Both the position numbers and the translations under genes were made by a program. A DNA stretch of 64,000 bases, taken from the NCBI GenBank assembly GCA_017428055.1, contig JAFRRN010000053.1, positions 1 to 64,000 of the forward strand, in the 5' to 3' direction. Shown one piece after another: positions 33,714 through 40,858 of this stretch (positions are counted from its first letter, which is position 1; each line of letters opens with the position of its first letter). This stretch comes from Prevotella sp. (GTDB taxonomy: Bacteria > Bacteroidota > Bacteroidia > Bacteroidales > Bacteroidaceae). The notes beneath the pieces are model-generated. The model had not been told where the DNA came from. It saw only the letters and a list, made by a program, of their open reading frames with translations, and made no database searches.

Positions 33714-34937
33714 ATGAAACAATTATTTTACATTCTAATGATCTTTGGGCTTGTAATGGGAACGACAGCCACAAATGCACAACCAGGCGACATTAAAAAG
33801 AAAGAGAAAAAACCTATCCCTCCAAAGGGCTATAACGTTACTTTTGAGTGTAATGCATCATCTGCAAACTTGACTGTTGACGGAAAGAGAAAAGGCTCTG
33901 CCAACGGCACTTATTACCTTACGACTGGCAAGCATAGTGTCAAATTGAATGCATTTGGGTACGTTAGCTTATCGAAGACCATCACTGTCGATTCAAGTCA
34001 CAAATATTATTACCTTTACATGGATCGTGTGGAGAAAGATGGCTATGATGTGTATTTTTCCTGCAATGTGCCATCTGCCTTGATGAGTATTGACGGGGTG
34101 GCGAGCGGGACGGCCTCTGGCTCTCGTTTCTTGAAAAAAGGGTCGCATAGCATTCAACTGACCGCCAACGGATATGAAACCCTAACACGCTCTATAGTCG
34201 TCAATTCTGAGAACAGCCGATATTCATTCACCATGGAGAAAAGGCAAGAGTCGCCCCAACAAGCAATATTGAAGAATCTTGTTAGCAACATGGTCTATGT
34301 GGAAGGCGGCACTTTCATGATGGGTGCCACCAAAGAGCAGGGTAAAGATGCTTATGATGATGAGAAACCCTACCATCAAGTAACCCTTTCCTCTTTCTCT
34401 ATAGGGAAGTTTGAGGTGACTCAAGAAGAATGGGAAGCCGTAATGGGAAGTAATCCCTCAAAATATAAAGGGGCAAAGCTACCCGTGGAATGTGTTAGTT
34501 GGGAGGATTGTCAGACATTTATTGAAAAGTTGAATGCTTTGACGGGTAAAAGTTTTCGTCTGCCTACGGAGGCGGAGTGGGAATATGCCGCACGTGGTGG
34601 TAATCGTAGCCGTGGCTACAAGTATGCCAGTGCCGGTGACAATACACTTGGCAATGTGGCATGGTATAATGCAAACTCAGGAGGTAAGACGCATGAGGTT
34701 GGAAAGAAACAGCCCAATGAACTTGGCTTGTATGATATGTCAGGAAATGTGTGGGAATGGTGCCATGACAAGTATGGAAAGTACTCTTCATTAGCCCAGA
34801 CGAATTCCACGGGCTCCGGCCGCGTGCTCCGTGGCGGCAGCTGGGGCAGCGACGCGGGGCGCTGCCGTGTGTCGTATCGGCGCGGCAGCAGTCCGTCGTG
34901 CCGCAACAACTACCTCGGCTTGCGCCTTGCCCTATAG
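33714..34937 (+). CDS. PEGA/FGE-fold secreted DGR target protein
   Basis: A 407-residue protein with signal peptide (LFYILMIFGLVMGTTATNAQ), two PEGA-like domains (about residues 42-105 and 110-175, e.g. SSANLTVDGKRKGSANGTYY and SALMSIDGVASGTASGSRF) and a C-terminal FGE/SUMF1 (C-type-lectin-like) domain: YVEGGTFMMGA, FSIGKFEVTQEEWEAVMGSN, FRLPTEAEWEYAARGG and SGNVWEWCHDKY. Its last 41 codons are the variable repeat (34811-34937) of a diversity-generating retroelement. This fold is the usual display scaffold for DGR-varied residues. It should be an exported, hypervariable binding protein, presumably the recognition component of the cluster. It starts 1 bp after the kinase stop. Confidence 0.92.
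   Translation: MKQLFYILMIFGLVMGTTATNAQPGDIKKKEKKPIPPKGYNVTFECNASSANLTVDGKRKGSANGTYYLTTGKHSVKLNAFGYVSLSKTITVDSSHKYYYLYMDRVEKDGYDVYFSCNVPSALMSIDGVASGTASGSRFLKKGSHSIQLTANGYETLTRSIVVNSENSRYSFTMEKRQESPQQAILKNLVSNMVYVEGGTFMMGATKEQGKDAYDDEKPYHQVTLSSFSIGKFEVTQEEWEAVMGSNPSKYKGAKLPVECVSWEDCQTFIEKLNALTGKSFRLPTEAEWEYAARGGNRSRGYKYASAGDNTLGNVAWYNANSGGKTHEVGKKQPNELGLYDMSGNVWEWCHDKYGKYSSLAQTNSTGSGRVLRGGSWGSDAGRCRVSYRRGSSPSCRNNYLGLRLAL
34811..34937 (+). repeat. DGR variable repeat (VR)
   Basis: 127 bp aligned without gaps to the TR at 36504-36630. There are 20 differences, all at positions where the TR has A; no other base differs. Thirteen codons change, for example AAC to GGC, CTC, CGC, TGC and TAC. The 3' part from 34910 to 34937 is identical and serves as the initiation of mutagenic homology. 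Confidence 0.97.
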
Positions 34938-34970
34938 TTCATTCCCTGCAAGAGAGAGGAAAGAGGAAAA

Positions 34971-35041
34971 AGTCCTCATGCCGTGCTTTGCGTAAAAGGC
35001 GGCATCAAGCCGCCAAAAAAGCAAAGCACGGCATGAGGACT
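34971..35041. repeat. Perfect 21-bp inverted repeat downstream of VR
   Basis: Arms at 34971-34991 and 35021-35041 (starting AGTCCTCATGCC and ending GGCATGAGGACT) are perfect complements over 21 bp; one further A-T pair extends them. A second hairpin, GGCGGC/GCCGCC (34998-35003, 35009-35014), lies inside. No T-run follows, so a plain terminator is less likely. A hairpin or cruciform downstream of the VR is a known part of DGR target recognition in phage BPP-1. Confidence 0.9.
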
Positions 35042-35065
35042 TCACGAGACATATAAAAGACAGAC

Positions 35066-35560
35066 ATGCAAATTAAGTTGTATACCTTGCCCGTATTTGG
35101 GTCGGAAGGGATAGAGGAGGAGATGAACCGCTTCCTCCGTGGGCATCGCATCTTGCAGGTGGAGCGTCATTTCTGTCCTGATAGCGGAGGCTATTGGGCT
35201 ATCCTCATCGAATATGTCGATGGCGACCCTATAGCCGAGGCAACTCCTGCCAACCGCAGGGACCGTAAGGACTTTACCGAGGGACTGACGGAAGAGGAGA
35301 AGGTGCGCTTTGAGCGATACAAGGCCATCCGCAAGGAACTGGCCAACCGAAACTCCATGCCCGCCTATCTCATCTTCACCAACGAGGAATTGGCATTGTT
35401 GGCGAAGATGCCCGAGCTACGGGAAGACAACACCCGCCAAGTGAAGGGCATCGCCCCACAGCGGTTGCGCGATTATGTGAGATACTTTTATGTTGAGACA
35501 GATGGTGAAACGGGTGGGCAACCTCATGCCGAGGATAGCGAGTTTGGAAAACCTGCATGA
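35066..35560 (+). CDS. HRDC-domain DGR accessory protein
   Basis: A 164-residue protein encoded between the target gene and the reverse transcriptase. Residues about 75-140 form an HRDC domain: YKAIRKELANRNSMPAYLIF, then NEELALLAKMPE and IAPQRLRDYVRYF, as in the C-terminal nucleic-acid-binding domain of RecQ. Residues 1-60 resemble the N-terminal part found in other DGR-associated HRDC proteins (MQIKLYTLPVFGS, EEEMNRFLRGHRI). HRDC accessory genes replace avd in some DGRs. It probably helps the RT with its RNA template. Its 3' end overlaps the RT frame by up to 71 bp. Confidence 0.86.
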   Translation: MQIKLYTLPVFGSEGIEEEMNRFLRGHRILQVERHFCPDSGGYWAILIEYVDGDPIAEATPANRRDRKDFTEGLTEEEKVRFERYKAIRKELANRNSMPAYLIFTNEELALLAKMPELREDNTRQVKGIAPQRLRDYVRYFYVETDGETGGQPHAEDSEFGKPA

Positions 35561-36803
35561 GGCATTCCTACGGGCGGCACGTGGGAAGTGCGGAAAACGG
35601 GAGGTGAAAGACTTCCGCTGCCATCTGGAGGAGAATCTCCAACGGATGGGCAGGGAGTTGCTTGAAGGCAATTACCGATTTGGCAGTTATCACTTCTTCA
35701 CCATCCACGACCCGAAGGAGCGGACCATCTGCGCGGCGACATTCAAGGACAGGGTGGCGTTTCATGCGATGATGCGCATTTGCCATCCTGTGTTTGACAA
35801 CTACCAAATTAGTGACAGTTACGCCAGCAGGATAGGGAAGGGAACGTATAAGGCGTTGGAACGGGCGCAGCAGTTATGCCGCCGCTATGCTTGGTTTGCC
35901 AAGATGGATATGTGTAAATACTTTGACTCGATAGACCATGAGGTGATGCTCCGCCAGTTGGGTCGGCTGTTCAAAGACCCACAGTTGCTCATCTACTTCC
36001 GTGACCTCCTCGATGGCTATGAGGTGACACGGGGGAAGGGCTTGCCCATCGGCAACCTGACCAGCCAGTATTTCGCCAACCATTACCTGTCAGTGGCAGA
36101 CCATTATATGAAACAGGAGGTGGGAGTGCCTGGCTTGGTGAGGTATATGGATGACATTCTGCTATTCAGCAATGACAGGAAAGAGTTAAGGGGATATGTC
36201 TCTCGGTTAAAGGAATATGTGGAGAAAGAACTCCGTCTGACCATCCACGATCCGGTCATCAACCGTACATGCCACGGCATTCCTTTCTTGGGATATGTGG
36301 TGTATGGCAAGGAGTTGCGGTTAAACCAGCGCAGCCGAAAGCGTTTCCGCCAACGGATGGGGGATTTGGAGAAAGACTTGGCAATGGGGATGATAAGTGA
36401 TAAGGAATATGCCATGCGGGCATCGTGCCTGTTCGCCTTCATCGACAAGGCGGAGGCTGCCGATTTCCGCTACCGTGTATTCAACCAAGCAATGCGTCCG
36501 CAGGGGCTCCAACCGCGTGAACCGTGGCGGCAGCTGGAACAACAACGCGAGGAACTGCCGTGTGTCGAATCGGAACAACAACAGTCCGTCGAACCGCAAC
36601 AACAACCTCGGCTTGCGCCTTGCCCTATAGCTCAGCCTTGCCCGGAAAGGTTATTCCATAGCAGGGAAGAACAGGACGCATCTGCTGCCCATATCGACAC
36701 GGTCGGTATGGCGAATAAGAAGAATGAAATGGTGTATGCCTTAGTAGCTTCGGGCGAAAGGGCTGCACCACTTTGTAATGGAATCAAAGTGGGATGTCTG
36801 TAG
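35502..36803 (+). CDS. Diversity-generating retroelement reverse transcriptase
   Basis: From ATG 35502 (MVKRVGNLMPRIASLENL) the product has 433 residues; ATGs at 35490 and 35526 are alternatives. Catalytic features: WFAKMDMCKYFDSIDH (first Asp), the DGR-specific GLPIGNLTSQYFAN (in place of the QG motif of other RTs) and YMDDILLFSN (YxDD). The thumb region PFLGYVVYGKELRLNQRSRK follows. The enzyme copies TR RNA with random misincorporation at adenines. Beyond residue about 330 the frame runs through the TR and reads it as a Gln/Pro/Glu-rich tail (EQQQSVEPQQQP), then continues 170 bp beyond it. The coding capacity of the tail may be incidental. The start overlaps the HRDC gene. Confidence 0.95.
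   Translation: MVKRVGNLMPRIASLENLHEAFLRAARGKCGKREVKDFRCHLEENLQRMGRELLEGNYRFGSYHFFTIHDPKERTICAATFKDRVAFHAMMRICHPVFDNYQISDSYASRIGKGTYKALERAQQLCRRYAWFAKMDMCKYFDSIDHEVMLRQLGRLFKDPQLLIYFRDLLDGYEVTRGKGLPIGNLTSQYFANHYLSVADHYMKQEVGVPGLVRYMDDILLFSNDRKELRGYVSRLKEYVEKELRLTIHDPVINRTCHGIPFLGYVVYGKELRLNQRSRKRFRQRMGDLEKDLAMGMISDKEYAMRASCLFAFIDKAEAADFRYRVFNQAMRPQGLQPREPWRQLEQQREELPCVESEQQQSVEPQQQPRLAPCPIAQPCPERLFHSREEQDASAAHIDTVGMANKKNEMVYALVASGERAAPLCNGIKVGCL
36504..36630 (+). repeat. DGR template repeat (TR)
   Basis: 127 bp homologous to the VR at 34811-34937, with AAC-rich codons in the VR reading frame (GSNRVNRGGSWNNNARNCRV and on, ending with the same stop). The 14 AAC/AAT codons are exactly the sites where randomised adenines give most amino-acid changes. 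It lies inside the 3' coding part of the RT gene in a different frame. Confidence 0.97.
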
Positions 36804-36876
36804 TGTCTTTATGTCTATAGGCATGAAATCTTCGTAAAAAATAGCCGAATAATCAAGGCTTTCTCCAAATATTTCG

Positions 36877-36885
36877 TATCTTTGC
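36877..36885 (+). promoter_or_regulatory. Promoter -7 element of the thiamin uptake operon
   Basis: TATCTTTGC is a perfect Bacteroidota -7 match directly upstream of the TPP riboswitch. Confidence 0.7.
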
Positions 36886-36908
36886 ACCCGACTTACAGAC
36901 TGTAAGTT

Positions 36909-36985
36909 AAGGGGTGTCCGTCTATTGGCGGGCTGAGATTAGACCCTCTGACCTGATCGGGATCATGCCCGCGTAGGAATTTCTT
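36909..36985 (+). promoter_or_regulatory. TPP riboswitch (THI box)
   Basis: The conserved aptamer is clear: GGGGTGTCC near the start, GGCTGAGA at 36931-36938, ACCCTCTGACCTGATC ending at 36958, and ATGCCCGCGTAGGAA at 36965-36979. It precedes the TonB receptor gene by about 45 bp and should shut off the operon when thiamin pyrophosphate is abundant. A small hairpin (CTTACAGACTGTAAG, 36891-36905) lies at the transcript start. Confidence 0.95.
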
Positions 36986-37028
36986 TCTCTCCCCCTTATT
37001 GTATATTATATAAATAAGGTAAAAAATC

Positions 37029-39470
37029 ATGAAAAGATTGGTTTTAATGTTGATTGTTGAGTGTTTAGTGTTGAGTGTATCGGCGCAAAACACACTCAAC
37101 AAAGTTGACTCCCTGCGGTTGGAACAATTGCAGGAGGTGGTGGTGAAGGGTGTCCGTGCGCAAAAAGACGCGCCGTTTGCCATTGCCAACATCAAGAAAA
37201 AGGAGTTGGACGCATTCTCCAAAACGGGCAAGGAGCTGCCGTTCCTGTTCTCGCAGACCCCTGGCATCCTGGCATGGAGCGAGAACGGAGTGGGTACGGG
37301 AACGACGTACATGCGCATCCGTGGTGCGGGCGACTCGCGTATCAACGTCACCCTTGACGGTGTTCCCCTCAACTCTCCTGAGGATCAATGCGTGTTTTGG
37401 GCAAACATGAACAGCTATGGGTCGTTGTTGGGAAGTGTGCAAATCCAGCGTGGCGTGGGAACGTCCACCAATGGCGACGGTGTCTTTGGCGGCACGGTGG
37501 CATTGACATCGAAAGCCCCGACCGAACAAGCTTGGGGCGAGTTGTCCGCCTCATACGGCTCTTACAACACGTATAACCTTGGTGGAGCCTTCTCCACGGG
37601 GTTGTTGGGTAGGCATTGGATATTCGATGGCGCGTATCATGAGACCAACACCGATGGCTTTATCCACGGCACGGGCGGTCGCTCGGGGTCGTATTATGGG
37701 GGATTGAGTTATGTGGGCGACAAGATTGCCGTCCGCTATAAGAACTTCGGCAACTTCGAGAAGACGGGACAGGCATGGAATGGCGTGACGGCTGGTGACA
37801 ACGACCTCTCCATCATGGATGGCACCTACGGGGCAAAGACAGGTATCAAGACCTACAAAGACCTGTACGACGCTGGCTTCGGACAGTATAATACACTCTA
37901 TGAGACCATGGCATACGGGGATGACGGAAACCCCGCCAAGGATGACAATGGCAAGTATGTAGCCAACAGATACCAGATGTCTGACGGCTCGTATTGGAAC
38001 AAGACCACCGATAATTTCTGGCAGAGCCACAACATCCTGTCGGCAGCGTGGACCATCAATTCCCGTTGGAACACGTCTGCATCCTTGCATTACACGCATG
38101 GTTATGGCTATTACAATGAGTTTCGTTTTAACAATAAGTTGAAGAAGTTTGGCTTGAGCAATTACACCGCTCCCGACGGCACGACGGTTAAGAAGAGCGA
38201 CTTTGTGCGCAAGAAAGGACTGAAGCAAGACACCTACGGGGTGATATGGAACGCCAACTACAAGGATAGTCATCGGGACATCATCGGGGGATTCGCCCTG
38301 CAACAATTCTCTGGCAACCACTTTGGCTATCTGACCTACGTCTCCAATGCCGCCTTGGGCAATTACCTGTTGGGCAATGGCGATTACCAGTATTACGATT
38401 CGGATGCGAAAAAATTCGATGGTAACGCCTATCTGAAGGCTGCCTATTACTTTGATGAACATTGGAACATGTTTGCGGAAGTGCAATATCGTCATGTTGG
38501 TTATAAGACCGATGGCTACAACGATAAGTTCATAGACAACAAAGATGGCACATACGGCAAGCACTATTTAGACATTGACAAGAAATATGATTTCTTCAAT
38601 GGCAAGGTAGGGTTCAGCTACCGCTTTGGCCAGCATCGTGTCTATGGTTCCATAGCCCAAGCGCATCGAGAGCCTGAGCGCAACAACTTCACCGACAACG
38701 GTAACTACCCCACTCCTAAGGCAGAGCAGTTGCTTGACAATGAGCTGGGCTATCAATTTGATAATTCAAGCTTCCGTGCCGGCGTAAACTTCTATTACAT
38801 GACCTACAAGGATCAGTTCGTGCAGACGGGAGCGTTGAGTGACATCGGCGAGAAGTTGACCACCAATATCGATAAGTCATATCGCATGGGCGTGGAGCTG
38901 ACGGCGGGCTGGGACATCGCCCCTTGGCTTACCATCGAGGGGAATGCCGCGTTGAGCAAGAACAAGGTCAAGGATTTCACTGAGTATGTGGAAGACTGGG
39001 ATGATTGGCAGGGCAACCCCGATGCCGCCAAATACCATTGCGACGGCAATGGCGATGAGTTGCGTGAGTTCCATTATGACAACTCCACCCTCGCTTTCTC
39101 TCCATCGGTGATTCTCAATGGGTTCGTCAACTTGCACTATCAGGGGTGGCAAGCCGTATGGCACACCAACTATGTGAGTCGTCAATACCTCGACAACACG
39201 GAGAACGCTGACCGTTCCTTGCCTTGTTACAGTGTGTCAAACCTCAATCTCAGTTATACTTCCAAGGTGAAGAAAGCCCTTGGCATCAAGGAGGTGACTG
39301 TCGGTATGAACTTCAATAATGTCTTCAATCGACGCTATGCCGCAAGTGGGTGGGTATATTCTGCCATAGCGGAAAGCTATGGCCATGCCAACGACAACCG
39401 ATATTACCAGATAGGGTTTATCCCGATGGCAGGGTTCACCACGATGGGGACACTCACGCTTAGGTTTTAA
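37029..39470 (+). CDS. TonB-dependent receptor for thiamin (Omr1-type)
   Basis: An 813-residue outer-membrane receptor. Signal peptide residues 1-19 (LIVECLVLSVSAQ). The plug domain includes LEQLQEVVVKGVRAQKDAPF and MRIRGAGDSRINVTLDGVPL with NSPEDQCVFWANM; the barrel ends in aromatic TLRF. The TPP riboswitch upstream and pnuT downstream identify it with the Omr1 group of Bacteroidota thiamin receptors. Substrate is inferred from regulation and context. Confidence 0.9.
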   Translation: MKRLVLMLIVECLVLSVSAQNTLNKVDSLRLEQLQEVVVKGVRAQKDAPFAIANIKKKELDAFSKTGKELPFLFSQTPGILAWSENGVGTGTTYMRIRGAGDSRINVTLDGVPLNSPEDQCVFWANMNSYGSLLGSVQIQRGVGTSTNGDGVFGGTVALTSKAPTEQAWGELSASYGSYNTYNLGGAFSTGLLGRHWIFDGAYHETNTDGFIHGTGGRSGSYYGGLSYVGDKIAVRYKNFGNFEKTGQAWNGVTAGDNDLSIMDGTYGAKTGIKTYKDLYDAGFGQYNTLYETMAYGDDGNPAKDDNGKYVANRYQMSDGSYWNKTTDNFWQSHNILSAAWTINSRWNTSASLHYTHGYGYYNEFRFNNKLKKFGLSNYTAPDGTTVKKSDFVRKKGLKQDTYGVIWNANYKDSHRDIIGGFALQQFSGNHFGYLTYVSNAALGNYLLGNGDYQYYDSDAKKFDGNAYLKAAYYFDEHWNMFAEVQYRHVGYKTDGYNDKFIDNKDGTYGKHYLDIDKKYDFFNGKVGFSYRFGQHRVYGSIAQAHREPERNNFTDNGNYPTPKAEQLLDNELGYQFDNSSFRAGVNFYYMTYKDQFVQTGALSDIGEKLTTNIDKSYRMGVELTAGWDIAPWLTIEGNAALSKNKVKDFTEYVEDWDDWQGNPDAAKYHCDGNGDELREFHYDNSTLAFSPSVILNGFVNLHYQGWQAVWHTNYVSRQYLDNTENADRSLPCYSVSNLNLSYTSKVKKALGIKEVTVGMNFNNVFNRRYAASGWVYSAIAESYGHANDNRYYQIGFIPMAGFTTMGTLTLRF

Positions 39471-39472
39471 TA

Positions 39473-39535
39473 ATTCTTCATTCCGATGGCGTTAGTCGAT
39501 TTTTCATTCTTCATCCTTCATTCTTCATTTTTGCA
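39473..39535. repeat. Dispersed word repeat (TTCATTCTTCA type)
   Basis: About 60 bp of TTCATTCTTCA words with a GATGGCGTTAGTCGA centre. The same sequence in opposite orientation, with few changes, is at 47850-47945 inside the citC-citG gene. Here it overlaps the N-terminus of pnuT. Confidence 0.8.
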
Positions 39536-40106
39536 AGAACATTGGCTCGACATCACCACCACCATCCTTGGGCTTGCCTACATAATCTTGGAGTATAAGG
39601 CAAGCATCTGGTTGTGGTTGGTGGGATTCGTGATGCAAGCCCTTGGCATCGTTCTTTATTACCAGAAAGGACTCTATGCCGATTGTGGCATGGAGTTCTA
39701 TTACCTCTCGATGACCGTCTATGGTTTTGTCACATGGAAATTCGTCAAGGGAGCAGATGGCCATGAGAAGAAAGAGTTGCCGATAACCCATTTCAAACGC
39801 TCTCTCATCCTCCCGTGGGTCGTCGCGACGCTTGCCATCTGGTTTGCCCTCTGGTGGTTCTTGGTGACCTATACCGACTCCCGTGTACCCATTGCCGATA
39901 GCTTCACCACCGCCTTGAGCTTCGTGGGAATATGGGCCTTGGCCCGTAAATACTTGGAGCAATGGCTCATTTGGATTGTCGTGGACGTGGTGACATGTGC
40001 CTTGTATTTCTACAAAGACATCCCCTTCAAGGCATCGCTCTATGCCCTGTATGTGGTAATTGCCATTGCTGGCTATTACAGATGGAGAAAGGAAGTTCAA
40101 GGGTAA
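39486..40106 (+). CDS. pnuT: PnuC-family thiamin transporter PnuT
   Basis: A 206-residue inner-membrane protein of the PnuC (NMN/vitamin) transporter family with about seven membrane segments. Recognisable: YKASIWLWLVGFVMQALGIV, then QKGLYADCGMEFYYLSMTVY and WLIWIVVDVVTCALYFYKDI. Position behind a TPP riboswitch and a thiamin-type receptor indicates thiamin as substrate (PnuT). The first 17 residues (MALVDFSFFILHSSFLQ) are encoded by the dispersed repeat at 39473-39535, so the native start may have been lost or moved. The thiamin pyrophosphokinase gene often found next in this operon is absent. Confidence 0.88.
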   Translation: MALVDFSFFILHSSFLQEHWLDITTTILGLAYIILEYKASIWLWLVGFVMQALGIVLYYQKGLYADCGMEFYYLSMTVYGFVTWKFVKGADGHEKKELPITHFKRSLILPWVVATLAIWFALWWFLVTYTDSRVPIADSFTTALSFVGIWALARKYLEQWLIWIVVDVVTCALYFYKDIPFKASLYALYVVIAIAGYYRWRKEVQG

Positions 40107-40152
40107 GATAGAAAAAATGTCAGATAGATTTTGTTTTTTTGCTTTTTCTTCG

Positions 40153-40161
40153 TACATTTGC
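40153..40161 (+). promoter_or_regulatory. Promoter -7 element of the cytidylate-kinase-like gene
   Basis: TACATTTGC matches TAnnTTTGC and lies 33 bp before the start codon at 40194. Confidence 0.65.
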
Positions 40162-40193
40162 AAATAAAGTGTTAAACATAACCGAAGAAAACC

Positions 40194-40844
40194 ATGGACA
40201 AAACAAAGAAATTCGTGATTACCGTGAATCGCGAGATGGGGTCTAAAGGAAGGACCATAGCCGAGAAATTGGCAGAGAAGCTGAATGTGAGATTCTATGA
40301 CAAGGCCGTCGTGGACGGCTTGACGAAGGAGTTTGGCGTCTCCGTGGAAGAGTTGGAGAGGGTGAAAGCCAAGAAAAGTAATTTTTGGGGTGACTTGTAC
40401 AAGTCGTATATCCACGACCGTGTGCAGAGCCGCCTGGACATCCATGCCGTCTCCTCGCATTTGGAGAATAAGAACAAATTGCTCACTTCCGCTAAATTGC
40501 ACCAAGCGGAAGAGCGCATCATGAGAGACTTGGCAGAGGAAGGGTCATGTGTGATTGCCGGTCGTTCCGGTTTCCATTTCTTCCGCGACGAACCCAATTC
40601 GATGCATGTCTTCATACAGTGTTCCAAGGAGAAGCGTATTCAAAACCTGATGACTGATAGAGGGATTACAGCCGAGAATGCCGAACAGTTAGTCGATGAA
40701 GTAGACAGGGGGCGTAATGTGTTTACAAGGAAATTGTCCGGCTCCAGCCGTTATGACAGCCGCAATTACAACTTGGTGCTGGATGTCTCAGACCTGACGA
40801 TAGACCAAGCGGTTGATGCCATCTACTATATAGTGTGCTTATAA
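40194..40844 (+). CDS. Cytidylate-kinase-like family protein
   Basis: A 216-residue protein of the cytidylate kinase-like P-loop family (distinct from Cmk proper). It begins FVITVNREMGSKGRTIAEKL, where a Ser/Gly-rich loop replaces the strict Walker A, continues with VRFYDKAVVDGLTKEFGVS and CVIAGRSGFHFFRDEPNSMH and ends with SRYDSRNYNLVLDVSDLTID. The family is common in Bacteroidota and Firmicutes; the substrate is unknown. A promoter of its own separates it from pnuT, so it is not clearly part of the thiamin operon. Confidence 0.85.
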   Translation: MDKTKKFVITVNREMGSKGRTIAEKLAEKLNVRFYDKAVVDGLTKEFGVSVEELERVKAKKSNFWGDLYKSYIHDRVQSRLDIHAVSSHLENKNKLLTSAKLHQAEERIMRDLAEEGSCVIAGRSGFHFFRDEPNSMHVFIQCSKEKRIQNLMTDRGITAENAEQLVDEVDRGRNVFTRKLSGSSRYDSRNYNLVLDVSDLTIDQAVDAIYYIVCL

Positions 40845-40858
40845 TGGCTTGATGTGTT

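Noticed and set aside
34971-35041. Ordinary Rho-independent terminator
   Set aside because: The stem is very long but no T-run follows. The position after the VR fits a DGR structural element better, though some termination is not excluded.
36397-36630. Separate 77-residue gene ending in an Asn-rich sequence
   Set aside because: This frame is the template repeat read in the VR frame. It has no start context and its sequence is explained by the DGR.
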